Origin: Adenophora triphylla var. japonica
Lineage: Eukaryota > Streptophyta > Magnoliopsida > Asterales > Campanulaceae
DNA length: 64,000 nucleotides
Direction of reading: 5' to 3'
Assembly (NCBI GenBank): GCA_022495995.1
Contig: JAFEMH010000078.1
Coordinates: 992,001-1,056,000 of the forward strand
This document shows positions 53,704 through 64,000 of this stretch, in pieces. A program made the position numbers and the translations under genes. The notes under the pieces were generated by a model. The model was not told the DNA's origin and ran no database searches. It saw only the letters and a program-made list of their open reading frames with translations. Numbering within the stretch: position 1 is the first letter of the stretch; each line of letters opens with the position of its first letter.

Positions 53704-54170
53704 TTGAAAAGGATATTTAGCCCCTAACAAATATGTCATCACCCTTTCGCTTGAACTTTGGGTGCTCTTTCTGTTGTAGTACAAAGACTATGTCTCCAGT
53801 AAGAGTGTCAGGAGCTTCATCGGCTTCTCGTGTGGGAATGTAATTTTCTGTCCATTTTGCATACCCTTCTCCACAACCACTTCCAAGACCTTCTTCTCCT
53901 GTACAATGCAAGGCCCTAGAGGGTGTGCTGCCTCCTAAGCCTTCATCGCAGATGACAGATATGGAGCTTGATGAGTGCGAGGAGACAACCCTTCACGATG
54001 TCAACATTGAAGCTTACGATGTAGATGATGACATGCACGGTGGTGGGGGCCAGAGAGTACAGTGTGCTCAGCAGTAATGATGTGGGTCTTTGTTTTCTGG
54101 ATATCTTAGTTATGACTTATGAGACAATAATCTCCAGTGTTGTCTAATAGTTGGTTAGTTCCTTGTTTTG
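53704..54170. pseudogene. DnaJ (J2/J3-type) gene fragments, right arm of inverted repeat
   Basis: Near-perfect reverse complement of 53045-53513; the only differences I see are a 2-bp indel and a few substitutions near the outer end. The minus strand at 53911-53717 encodes the same 64-residue frame as the left arm. The plus strand at about 53905-54077 encodes the DnaJ C-terminus ending QRVQCAQQ and its TAA, then 3' UTR to 54170. Together the arms could form a stem of about 467 bp if transcribed through. Confidence 0.87.
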
Positions 54171-54589
54171 GACTAATCTTGTTTTTGTTTTATTTTGGAT
54201 ACTCCTCGACCTACCCATTCCATAACTTAACCCCCGAACCCTCAAATCTCTTTAAAATCAAAAAGGTTTTTCTTATTGTTTTCCTAAATAAATGATAAGT
54301 GGCGAAATTAAAATTTAAATTCTTTGTCGAAACAAAAACGTACATGAATGTTCGTTCAAAACAAAAAAAAAAGAACATGATGACGCCACAACTTTCGGGA
54401 TCTCACAAGGATGAATAAGCGGCTTGACCGAATGTGGTACTTATAATGGCATTAAAAATTAAAATTAATAAATATTTATGATTTATTTATTTTTTCAAAA
54501 ATATCATAAATATTTATGATATTTTAATGTTTTTTAGTTTGTTATTTTGTTAATTAGTTCTAAAAATAAACAAAAATTACATTTTGTTA
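54171..54589. other. CACTA internal noncoding DNA
   Basis: A/T-rich sequence between the DnaJ right arm and the right subterminal repeats. The first part (54171-54260) may be more of the DnaJ 3' UTR, since it continues from the arm with the same character. No frame. Confidence 0.4.
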
Positions 54590-55060
54590 TCGACAACGGA
54601 ATTTTCCGTCACGATAAATAAAAATATTAAATTATCGGCGGCGGAAATATTCCGTCGGTGTTTAATAAAAAAAAAAAAACATTTAATTTCACCGTCGGAA
54701 ATATTCCGTCGGTGTAATATTTCAAAAGAAAAATAAAAAATATTTTAATTTCACCGTCGGAATATTTCCGACGCGATAAATAAAAAAATAAAAAATGATA
54801 TATTTTCACCGGCGGAATATTTAGTCGCCGATAAAGATTTAGCGGCGGAATATTCCGTCGGTAAATCAACCGCCAAATTAGCGGCGGAAATAAACGAATA
54901 TTCGAGGAATATTCGTTTTAGCGGCGGAATTTAGCGGCGGAATTAAATTCCGTCGCTAAATTTGACGCCAAAAATTTTCCGACGCTAAAGCCTATATTCC
55001 GCCGCTATTTAGCGACGGAATCTGTCCGTCGCTGATAATTCCGTCGCTAAATGACCTGTT
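54590..55060. repeat. CACTA right subterminal repeats
   Basis: Many gcggcggaa / ttccgtcgg words in both orientations, the counterpart of 50880-51450, running to the terminal repeat at 55070. Confidence 0.85.
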
Positions 55061-55073
55061 TCTGGTAGTGAAA

Positions 55074-57393
55074 GACCACTTTCACATGTCCCTTTGGTAC
55101 TTTTGCTTATAGGAGGATGCCCTTTGGGCTTTGCAATGCACCCGCTACTTTTCAAAAGAGCATGACCTCTATCTTCTCGGACATGATAGAGAAGTGTGTA
55201 GAGGTGTTCATGGATGATTTTTCTGTGGTTGGAGATAGCTTTGAGGGGTGTCTTGATAATTTAACTATGGTCTTGAGGAGATGTTACGAGACCAATTTGA
55301 CACTTAGTTGGGAGAAGTGTCACTTTCTTGTTAGGCAGGGGATTGTCTTGGGTCAGATAGTGTCTAGTAGGGGGATTGAGGTGGATAAAGCTAAGATAGA
55401 TGTGATTTCTAAGCTACCTCCCCCGGTCTCAGTCAAGGGTGTTCGAAGTTTCTTAGGCCATGCGGGTTTTTATCGGCGATTTATTAAGGATTTTTCACAA
55501 ATTTGTAAGCCGTTAAGTAACTTGCTAGCTAAAGATACCGAGTTCATCTTTGACCAAGACTGTCTAGATGCTTTCACTTTATTAAAAGAAAAACTTACTT
55601 GCACTCCCATCCTTTCTAGCCCTGATTGGTCTCACCCTTTTGAGATCATGTGTGATGCATCTGATTTTTCTATTGGGGCTGTTTTAGGCCAAAAGATAGA
55701 TAAATTATCGCATGTAATCCATTATGCAAGTAGAACTCTTAATGATGCACAACTTAATTATACCACTACTGAGAAAGAATTTTTAGCTGTTGTGTTTGCA
55801 CTTGAGAAGTTCCGTTCATATTTGCTTGGGTCGAAGGTAATAATTTATTCTGATCATGCAGCTTTAAAATATTTGTTGAATAAAAAGGATGCAAAACCTA
55901 GACTTCTTAGGTGGATGCTTTTGTTGCAAGAATTTGATTTGGAAATAAGGGACAAAAAGGGGTCCGAGAATGTAGTGGCGGATCACTTATCAAGGCTTGA
56001 GGATTTCTCGTTTCAGAATAGCAAAGAAGGGGTGATTCCGGTGAATGAAAATTTCCCGGATGAACAACTACTTGCTTTACATGTTCAAGAGCCTTGGTAT
56101 GCATATCTTGTTAATTATCTTGCATGCGACATGATTCCTCCTCACTTTACTTATGATCAAAAGAGGAAATTTAAATCTGATGTGAGAAACTACATTTGGG
56201 ATGACCCTTACTTGTGGAAAATTTGTCCGGATAAGATTGTGAAAAGGTGTATTCCGGAACATGAACAATTGAGTGTCTTGCGCTTTTGTCATGACTTACA
56301 ATGTGGTGGGCATTTCAGTGGTCAAAAGACTGCTAGGGAAATCCTTCAATGTGGCCTATATTGGCCCACCATATTTAAAGATGCGCAAGATTTTTGCAAA
56401 AAGTGTGATAAATGCCAAAGAACTGGAGGGATAGGTAAGAAAGATGAGATGCCCCAAAATTATAATCTAGTTGTTGACATATTTGATGTGTGGGGCATTG
56501 ATTTCATGGGCCATTTCCCCTCATCCCATGGTTTTGTGTATATATTAGTAGCTGTGTACTATGTCTCTAAATGGGTGGAAGCTATTGCCACCCGGACTAA
56601 TGATGCTAATGTTGTTTCAAAGTTTGTGTGTGAGAATATTTTTTGCAGGTGCGGGGTGCCTCGGGCTATCATTAGTGATCAAGGAACTCACTTCACAAAC
56701 AGGCTTTTCAACCAAGTCCTAAAGAAATATGGGGTTGTTCACTAGTTAGCCACAACTTACCATCCCCAAACATCGGGGCAAGTGGAAGTAAGCAACCGCC
56801 AAATCAAGGGGGTTCTAGAGAAGACAGTTCGGCCAAACAGAAAAGATTGGGCTTTGAAGCTCAATGATGCATTATGGGCATATCGGACTGCTTACAAAAC
56901 TCCCATTGGGATGAGTCCGTACAGAATTGTGTATGGCAAAGAGTGTCACCTTCCGGTTGAGATGGAACACAAAGCATATTGGGCTGTGAAGGAACTCAAC
57001 ATGGATCTGAAGAAGGCGGGTGAGAAACGAATGCTGGATTTGGACGAGATTGAGGAATTGAGGCAAGACAGCTACAAGAGTGCCAAGCTGTATAAGGAAA
57101 GAACCAAGAGGTACCATGATCAGTACTTAAGGCCGAAAATCTTAATGCCGGGTAAGAAGGTTTTATTGTTCAATATTAGATTGAGACTTTTTCCTGGCAA
57201 GTTGTGTTCCAAATGGTCGAGCCCTTATGAGTTGGTGAAAGTATTTCCACATGGAGCGGTCGAGCTCAAAGATTTGAAAACCGAAAGTACTTTCAAGGTG
57301 AATGGGCACCGAGTCAAGCCCTATCACGAAGGGGTGTCTATCTTGGAGGAAATTGATGTGGTGGTGTTGGTGGATGCACCGGAAATCAACTGA
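55074..57393 (+). pseudogene. Athila-2 RT C-terminus, RNase H and integrase
   Basis: Pol resumes directly after CACTA with [12 protein letters not shown] (from 55117) and the catalytic [11 protein letters not shown]. RNase H has [37 protein letters not shown] and [11 protein letters not shown]. Integrase has the zinc ligands DLQCGGH and CDKC, and the core acids in [19 protein letters not shown] and [13 protein letters not shown] at 56743-56745 (probably CAG originally; Athila-1 has Lys) separates the second and third core acids, and the same phase continues to 57393, ending VLVDAPEIN. Apart from CACTA and this stop the pol 3' half is intact. Confidence 0.88.
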
Positions 57394-57631
57394 TAAATCA
57401 TTAGCATCATGTCGAGCCAAAGACTTAAAACAAAGGCGCTTGTTGGGAGGCAACCCAACCTTAGGTAACTTTTACTGCTTTCTGTCTTTATTTTCAGTTT
57501 ACCACTATTCGTTAGCTTTGAATTCGCGTTGGATTTTTTTTATGCAATGAGGACATCGCAAATTCTTAGTTTGTGGGTGGGGGTATTCATAAAAAAAATT
57601 GTTATTTACCGTTTTTCGAGTCGTTAGTGTA

Positions 57632-57720
57632 GAACGTGTCGAACTACGGTGACCTGAGCCTATTAATGTGTGTAGTCCGCTCACATTAATGGGGACTTAG
57701 GCAGCAAAAGTGCGGTCAAA
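57632..57720 (+). promoter_or_regulatory. Conserved noncoding block with hairpin (Athila-2 copy)
   Basis: Matches 21061-21149 of Athila-1. Here taatgtgtg (57664-57672) pairs with ctcacatta (57680-57688), one mismatch, around the same 7-base loop tagtccg. The block starts gaacgtgtcgaactacggtg and ends gtgcggtcaaa in both elements. Confidence 0.6.
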
Positions 57721-57856
57721 TGTTTGACATATTTTTGTCGAACAAAAGTTTTGTGTCACCCTTTATGGGTCTCTCCGAGTTTGTGGGTTTATAGGGGAGT
57801 GTAAATAGTTGTCACCCTCCAAAAATATTTATCTTTATTTTATGTCAATAGATATT

Positions 57857-57888
57857 ACGCTTTTGTGTGTGTTTGTGGTGATGTGCAG
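57857..57888 (+). promoter_or_regulatory. Probable splice acceptor upstream of ORF3 (Athila-2)
   Basis: A T/G-rich tract after caatagatatta ends gtggtgatgtgcag, with AG at 57887-57888. It is the counterpart of the Athila-1 site at 21216 and lies in the same relative place, about 170 bases after the hairpin block. Confidence 0.5.
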
Positions 57889-57974
57889 GATAGCACATAA
57901 CTGATCAAAACTGAAGCCGTGGGCTTTAAGGCGGTGGAAAGGAGCAATAAAATGATGAATTCTCGATGCCAGGG

Positions 57975-58235
57975 TGCGCGGGCGCGCTTGAAGGGTGAGC
58001 GGCCGCGCTTAATCAATGACAAAAACATGCCAAGTCTCGGCCATCCAGCGCGAGCGCGCTCCAAGATAGGGCGGCCGCGCTTAGTCAATGTAAAACAGGC
58101 ATCAGTTACGGCCAGGGTGCGCGGGCGCGCTTGAAGGGTGAGCGGCCGCGCTTAATCAATGAAAAAAAGGGGCAACACTTTCTGCCATACAGCGCGAGCG
58201 CGCTCCAAGGTAGGGCAGCCGCGCTCGAGCAAAAA
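57975..58235. repeat. GC-rich 141-bp repeats before Athila-2 ORF3
   Basis: Two tandem copies, at about 57976 and 58117, each containing gcgcgggcgcgcttgaaggg, gagcggccgcgctt and cagcgcgagcgcgctcc. The gcggccgcgct word also occurs in both Athila-2 LTRs. Confidence 0.8.
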
Positions 58236-58713
58236 TTAAGGGCAATTTAAATAAAACCTAATCAGATGCCGCTCCCTCCCCCTTCATAACAATCAGCGCC
58301 GCCCCCCCTCTCTCTAAAAACTTACGAGCTCCATTTTATCTCTCTCTAAAAATCCCTCACCCAAACTCAAATACTTTCCCTTCCAACTCCTAAATCACCC
58401 TACCCACCATATATTATCAAGCCAAAGCTCGATTCCATCACCCAAAAGCCATTAAATCCGGTGAATTTGGGCAATTTCGAAAATTGAAAGGAAGGGTTCT
58501 AGAGTGCATTCCGGTTGAAATTGGTGGGGTAGAACTCGTAGTTGAAGGTGGTATTGTGGGTGCTAGCTTCATAAAGACACGGTGTTGGTTTTCCGGTTGT
58601 CTTCCCAAATTCCGGCGAGATTTTCCGGCAGCTCCGGCGAGATTTTCCGACGACCCTTGAAGGGGTAAGATTTTTGAATTTAAGTGCATTGTCCTGCTTA
58701 TTTGTGTGATACA

Positions 58714-60002
58714 ATGTCTACATCTACTTCTAACGCCGAAAGGTAACAAAGAAAGCCCCGGCTAGGCCACAACCTTTGTTTGACGATAATAAATTTGTGA
58801 GTGTTGAGGCGGAGAAATTTTTTAATGCTTATGCCGCCCGGAGTTTTAATATGGAAAAGGGGATAGATATTACTGACATGGGATTGGATGAGGTTGTAGT
58901 GAGATGTGGGTGGCAGAATTTGTTGGTTGCCCCGGTTGAAAGAGGGAGTCGCGAGCTAGTCCGCGAATTTTATGCGAATGCTTTTTCTAGAAAAGGGATA
59001 CATAACACGTCTTATGTGCGGGGTATTGAGGTGGGGTATACCAGGGAGAGAATTGTGGCGTATTACAACCTCCCCTCGCACGTGCAAGCCAACACCTGCG
59101 CATTCCTGCACCTTGAGAAACAAATTATGAATAATCCTAAAGGTAACCTCCATCTGATTGCCGACACATTTGGAGATTTTCCCCTTGACCCGACACTGCA
59201 CAAAGGTGTATTAATTGCTTCCAAACTTCTTCCCCCACGGATGAAGTATCTTCATAGGGTTATTTGTGAGAGAGTTCTCCCCTCTTCGAGACCTCATGAG
59301 GTTGGATGGCGTCGAGCTGCGTTGATGCATGTAATCTTGACGGGGCAAAATATTGACACCGGCTCAATTATCGCCCATGAGATCAATCAGACTTACCAGC
59401 AGATGGGGAAGAACAGTTATAACTACCCCTTGATGATTAAGGGGTTAATGGGGCTCCATGGAGTTAATTTTACTAATATCCCTAGGGACATAGGGTTGGA
59501 GCCCACCATTACAGAGAGGAAGATAAGGGATAAGAGTCACCCCAAGGGGGTGAATGTGATTGAGCCGGAGGAGGAGGAAGAACAAGAAGAGAAGGAGGAA
59601 GAACAAGAACAAGAGGAGGATGTTGTCGGAGACTGGAGAGCGAACCCAGCTGAGGGCATGTACTATCTATCGCAGCAGTTGGAGGCGATGGAACTGAGAT
59701 TTGATCAGCGATTTACTACTCTGGAGCAGAGACAGACTGCGGTTGATGATAGGGTACGGGCGGTTGATGATAGAGTAAGGATGGAAATAGAGACAGCCCA
59801 AGCGTGGCGGGCTCAGCAGGACAGTAGGTGGGACCAACTCTTTAGTCGGTTGCCCCCTGCTGGTTATACATGGCCACAGTACCCGCCGCAGTACCTGCCG
59901 CAGCAGCAATTTCCCAGTGGCACATCCGGCCAAGGAGATCAGTGGCCGCAGCAGCAATTCCCTGGAGGCTCATCTAGCCAATGGGGCTATCCGCCACCAT
60001 GA
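58714..60002 (+). pseudogene. Athila-2 ORF3, putative plant transposon protein
   Basis: The ATG at 58714 (MSTSTSNAER) reaches a stop at once, but a 1-base shift near 58740 joins it to a long phase that is clear from PARPQPLFDDNKF onward and ends at 60002. So the gene is intact except at its start. Shared with Athila-1 ORF3: KFFNAYAARSF, LVREFYANAF, VRGIEVGYTRERI and LHRVICERVLPSSRPH. A Glu-rich segment (EEEEEQEEKEEEQEQEE) precedes a putative coiled coil with a repeated AVDDRVR and a Gln/Pro-rich tail. No membrane segment. Same unknown role as its homologue. Confidence 0.75.
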
Positions 60003-61502
60003 TCGGTTGAGGTATCCCTACCCTGAGTTTTTTTTTAGTTAATTGCATTGGGGACAATGCAATCTTTTAGTTTGTGGGTGTGGGGTATCTGTGTTTTATT
60101 CTGCTTATCACCATGTTAGTTTAGGTTGTTCTTTGTTTTTAGTAAAAATTAAAAAAAAAAAATTTTTTTTGTTCTCTTTATTTTGGGATACGTTGGCCTA
60201 TGTCTGTGATGATTGAGTGTTATTTGTTAATCATTGTGCTATCTTGGATTTGAGAATTAGGGTTGCATTGATGCATTAAACCATGGTTGCACCACCTCTC
60301 ACTTCCATTATTATCATTGATCATTGTTGTCATTCTAAGTGCCATTTATGGGATCACTTGTGCATTCTCGGGGTCCCTAGAACATTGTTTGCATAATTGT
60401 CAATATCACGTCACTAGGCTATTTTGATATATATGGCTTATTCTTTCAACCCTTTTGTGAACTTTGGCTTTTGAACTCAGTTAAAGAAAAATTTCCGCTA
60501 GAACCCTTATTGAGCTTTAATAGAAAAGAATGGAAACTTAGACCGCCATTCGCCTTCATTTGATGCCTTTTTCCCTACCCTTTTTCACCTAGTGCTAGGA
60601 TGCCTTACCTTTTGGAAAGTGAACTAGGGAATGAATGGGAATATGGGTTGAGTTTGGGTGAGTGGAATCAAATGTGCAAATTGAGGTCAAAGTGCAAAAA
60701 CAGAAAAGGGGTGTGATATATAATGAAGAGGGGCAAATGAAAAAAAAAAAAAAAAAAAGAGAGTATGCGTTTGTATATACGTTCTTTCAAGTTGATAAGT
60801 GAAAAAAGAAAAAAAAATCTTGCCCCTCCATTGTGTCACAAGCTTGAAATTAGAAGAGGCCCCAGAAATAAGAGAATGTGCCCAACCCAATGTTGTGTAT
60901 GTATCAAAAGTTTTAGTTTGTGGGTTGGCACATTGGGAAGTAAAAGGGTGAGCGGAGTGAATTATCATAGTGAGGGTGGACAAATAAAATGAAGACTTCT
61001 TAGTCTTACTTTCCAAGTTCGTATGTCCTTATCTTCTTTTGTAATCGTGAACCGAGCCATGCGATCTTTCGCATCATAACACTTAGAGCCATATCTTCGT
61101 TTCATTATCAAGTAGCCGGGTTGACAATTGTGGAAACATGCATATGAGTGTCCCTTTGTGATTGTATGTGACACACATTATGTTAGAGCATCACTTAGTG
61201 AATCCATAAACAATCTTAGAATGTGACAATGATCTACCATACTTCACTTCATTGTTCAGGCCGCGGTGGAAAATTGTGGGTTTTTGCATTAATGTAACGT
61301 TAATTGATGATTCATGATAGCTACGTTTGTGATTATTTTGTGTAAGGATCTGAGACTGTCTGGCCATCAAGATTCCCATTTTGAAGAGAACATCTCAAAA
61401 ATATTGTGTTTTTGTTTTCGTAGTGTAGTTTGATTTTATGTTGGGTAGCCTAGTTTTGTTTTGTTTTACTCGGGACGAGCAAAAGGATGGTTTGTGGGTG
61501 TT
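60003..61502 (+). other. Athila-2 3' noncoding region
   Basis: No gene. Polypurine-like motifs lie at 60068-60080, 60914-60925 and 61489-61500. A-rich runs occur at 60149-60165 and 60739-60758. The rest is unique-looking A/T-rich DNA with only short frames. Confidence 0.65.
61489..61502 (+). other. Athila-2 polypurine tract
   Basis: ggtttgtgggtgtt runs into the 3' LTR start TGATGG. The G-run is broken by a T, as in the other three copies in this element (57567, 60068, 60914). Confidence 0.65.
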
Positions 61503-62798
61503 TGATGGATGTGTTTTTACACACCCATTTTACATGTTTACGAACCTATTTTAGGCTCAAAATCCCGGGTTTTATGTTGTTTTAATGTGGTTGCTGAGTG
61601 TTTTATGAGTACAGGGTAAAGTATGATTATGTGTGAGTTTTGTCAAGAAAAGGGCAAGGAAATCAAGTTGGAGTGGAGCAGAGCAAGAAAATTGTGAAAC
61701 AGATTCGAGCTGCAGTTACTGGCCTCCAGAGCGGCCGCGCTCAACCCAAGAGCGGCCGCGCTCAAGTAACGAAATTCAAGCCAAAGTTGCTGCCAAGTTG
61801 CGCGGGCGCGCTCATCAACAAGAGCGGCCGCGCTTGTCCCGTTTTCAGTACCAGTTTTCAGCAACTAATGAAGGGCAGTCTTGACTTTTCGCACGTTTTA
61901 CCTATGTATTTTGCCCTAGAATATATATTTCAGCAGCCCACTTTAGAAAAACATCTTGGATATTTTGTTTTTGCTTTAGCTTTGGAGTTTCGTAGAGAAT
62001 TCTGTGTTCATCAATTCCGGATCTCTCAGATTTTGATGTTTATTTGTTTTATGATTATTACTAGTTTTATTATGTCGTTGAGTAGCTAAATCTCTTAGAT
62101 TTGCGGATTGGTTGTAGCAATTACTGAATCTTTATGCTATAGATTTCATTCTTCCAATTTGATCTCTTTCTAGTTCTTCAAAGTATTAATCTTTAACAGT
62201 TTTAAGGTTTCAATTTCATGTTAAGATGACTTTGGCCTTTTAATTATTTGGGTATCAATTTTGCCATTAATTTGGGGATTGATACAATTGAACACTGCTT
62301 TGAAGATTAGATCTAATTGAGGCCGTTATAGAAATCAAAAGGATTTAGATTCGATATTCTAAAGTGTTGAATAATTGTTTGATTGTTGTGTGGCCGTAAT
62401 AGAAAACACAGCTTGATAATAATTTAAAGGGTTGCAATCCGGGCACCACACCGTCCCAATCCTTACTTTTGTGAATGAATCCTAGATTGAGATTAATGTT
62501 TTTAGCAATAAAAATAGCATAAAGTGAAAGTAATTGTGAATCCAATCCGTGAATCTCCGTGTTGATCTGAGTTAATTCGTTACTTTTAAATTGCTCTCTT
62601 TAGCTTTAATCTTTTGCCTTCTGTTTTAGAATTAAATTCCTGTTTCCAATCAAAAATCTGTGGTTACTATATTCATTGCTTTTACTGCACTTGTTTACCA
62701 ACGAGTCTCTGTGGTTCGACCCCTGCTCGTGCATACTGCTACACCGGTAGTGAGTACACTTGCTCGGTTTTTATTACTAGAGGAATTTTTCTCCATCA
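61503..62798 (+). repeat. Athila-2 3' LTR
   Basis: 1296 bp, TGATGGATGTG to CTCCATCA, followed by the duplication caaaa (62799-62803). It lacks the 71-bp GC-rich segment of the 5' LTR; elsewhere the two LTRs differ at a few scattered sites. Confidence 0.92.
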
Positions 62799-62803
62799 CA
62801 AAA

Positions 62804-64000
62804 TATGTATAAAATGCATATTAATGCTTTTTTTATTGATAAACTGCGAGGAATACAACTTGTGAGCCACTTATTTTGGGGGGCCACGTCCCGATTACAA
62901 CGAGGCAAACATATTACAAATGAAAAGGGACCTGCTGCAGTTGGCTAAGTATGTCGTCCGACACAGGACCAGGAATGGCCAGTTGTGTCGCGTGACATAC
63001 TATGCCATATGCAGAGGTTTACAACTGGACTATAGGGACAAGCCAATAACAACAAGGTTAACAAAAATGGAATTAACAACAACAACGAGATTGCAGAGAT
63101 GTAAAACAAGTTACCACGACCTTAAAGAAATCAACTCCCAGATGAGGGTGGATATGGAACGATCCACACTCACCTTGGCATTCAAACCACAAACATGTTA
63201 TTAACAACCAAAGGCATGTAACATTACGAAAATGAAATGCAGAATCAGAACATTTAGGCAACAAGGCATGACACATTCAATCAGGTTCGAGCTCGAATTG
63301 CAGACCAAGCATAACTACCAAGAGACTGAATGCTACAGAGATTACAGGAAGAAAAATCAACACTCAGATGAGTGTGAATAGAGATGATTCACACTCATCT
63401 TCGCGTCCAAATCACAAATAACATGAACTGAACAATTGTGTAAACAAAACACCAGAATCAGAACATGACTATTACAAATATACACCAAGGCAGAGCAAAT
63501 CTAATCACAGATTAATTGACTACACATGATGAACAATGGAAATGGCATGGGATGGATAAGCAGCAGAGATATGAAGAGCAAGTTTAGGGATTACCCTTGT
63601 AGTGTCCACGATCCTTATACCACATTAGGTATAAGGAGCTTCAAATCAGCTTCGTAGATGGAGAGAGTGCGAGCTCACAGTGAAGCTTCAAGGCTGAACC
63701 GAATCAGCGTAACGCTAAGGGCTCTGAACATGGGTCGGAGTTAGTAGGTAAAATGACCTGAAATTGTTGGTGAATTGGTGGGGGTTAACGGGCTTAGTCT
63801 CTGGAAAATGGCGTAGACGGATTTGGGAAGAATGGGAATGAGGGAAAGGGCGATGACCGTGACTGGCGTTGTTGGGGAGCGATGGTGGTGAACAACTTAA
63901 GGTCTGGAACGGGGAAGCGATTGAGAGGGGATTAGATTAGGTTTCCGTTTAGCTGGAGTAGAGGGAGAGAACAGTGAAGGAGACCACCGGTGAACGGGTT
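62804..64000 (-). other. Continuation of the Tat-type LTR region, no gene seen
   Basis: DNA beyond Athila-2, originally joined to 46398. By position it should be the rest of the second Tat-type LTR on the minus strand, but I see no strong shared block, so the extent is uncertain. A diverged direct repeat with the words atcaac(t/a)c(c/t)cagatgag and agaatcagaaca occurs at about 63125-63255 and 63355-63465. From 63600 to the end the composition changes to purine-rich with small frames and could be the edge of another element or of a gene 5' region on the minus strand. Confidence 0.35.

Larger units (their letters stand above)
50870..55070. mobile_element. Non-autonomous CACTA transposon carrying DnaJ fragments
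   Basis: 4201 bp starting CACTACCAGAAA and ending TTTCTGGTAGTG, flanked by the 3-bp duplication aaa (50867-50869 and 55071-55073), the CACTA signature. Both subterminal regions hold many agcgacggaaatttcc-type repeats in both orientations. Inside are a G-rich minisatellite, a transposase-related two-exon relic, a telomere-repeat block and a large inverted repeat of DnaJ sequence. No full transposase is present. It lies inside the RT gene of Athila-2; length plus duplication (4204 bp) puts the two RT halves in the same phase once the insertion is discounted. Confidence 0.93.
57394..58713 (+). other. Athila-2 spacer between pol and ORF3
   Basis: In order: polypurine-like motif (57567-57579), conserved hairpin block (57632-57720), probable splice acceptor (to 57888), GC-rich repeats (57975-58235), a CT-rich 5' UTR-like stretch (58260-58400) and an ORF3 leader with ttccggcgag words. 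The layout matches Athila-1 piece for piece. Confidence 0.7.
46399..62798 (+). mobile_element. Complete Athila-type retrotransposon with nested CACTA (Athila-2)
   Basis: 16,400 bp including a 4.2 kb CACTA insertion; about 12.2 kb without it. LTRs are 46399-47765 and 61503-62798, flanked by the duplication caaaa (46394-46398 and 62799-62803). It has the same gene order as Athila-1: gag, protease, RT, RNase H, integrase, ORF3. Coding damage is light: a gag phase shift near 48070-48110 and another near 48640, stops at 48963 and 56743, and a shift at the ORF3 start. It is a different family from Athila-1, with unrelated LTR sequence but homologous proteins. Confidence 0.93.

Noticed and set aside
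62614..62865. Cys-rich 83-residue frame in the Athila-2 LTR
   Set aside because: Present in both LTRs as a duplicate but ending differently, runs past the LTR edge, and has no homologue I know.

Overview
This 64 kb window is repeat-rich, gene-poor chromosomal DNA from a flowering plant, most likely a eudicot. The evidence is Ty3/gypsy Athila and Tat/Ogre-type LTR retrotransposons with plant tRNA primer sites, a CACTA and a hAT DNA transposon, plant-type TTTAGGG telomere repeats, a fragment of a plant DnaJ (J2/J3-type) gene, and a long 171-bp satellite array. I see no intact host gene, no tRNA or rRNA gene and nothing bacterial. Species cannot be named from the sequence alone.

Layout. 1-9.0 kb: AT-rich DNA with a roughly 571-bp tandem repeat, broken by a 2.96 kb non-autonomous hAT element (8-bp target duplication), itself broken by a 1.65 kb Tat-type solo LTR (5-bp target duplication); then a large fold-back repeat, decayed LTR-like sequence and a small MITE. 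9.0-28.0 kb: a decayed Tat/Ogre-type element on the minus strand (RT/RNase H, gag, leader, tRNA-Arg-type primer site, 5' LTR). Its leader holds a complete 12.15 kb Athila element (Athila-1, 13936-26087, target duplication acagc). 28.0-28.8 kb: an unrecognised two-exon gene relic. 28.8-46.2 kb: about 100 copies of a 171-bp satellite with visible higher-order structure. 46.2-64 kb: a second Tat-type LTR starts at the satellite edge and is split by a second Athila element (Athila-2, 46399-62798, target duplication caaaa). Athila-2 is in turn split inside its reverse transcriptase by a 4.2 kb CACTA element (50870-55070, target duplication aaa).

How the parts relate. Both Athila elements carry gag, protease, RT, RNase H and integrase in the usual order. 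Downstream, in the env position, each has a third ORF whose product resembles the 'putative plant transposon protein' family rather than an envelope. Both are disabled by stops or frameshifts, but their LTR pairs are very similar, so insertion was fairly recent. The CACTA element no longer encodes a full transposase. It carries a transposase-related two-exon relic, a block of about 58 telomere repeats, and a near-perfect 470-bp inverted duplication of DnaJ coding and 3' UTR sequence that could fold into a long hairpin RNA.

The most unusual items are the DnaJ hairpin beside interstitial telomere DNA, the satellite whose 57-codon period keeps reading frames open over several monomers, and two noncoding modules conserved between the Athila elements: a repeated polypurine motif, and a hairpin followed by a likely splice acceptor before ORF3.
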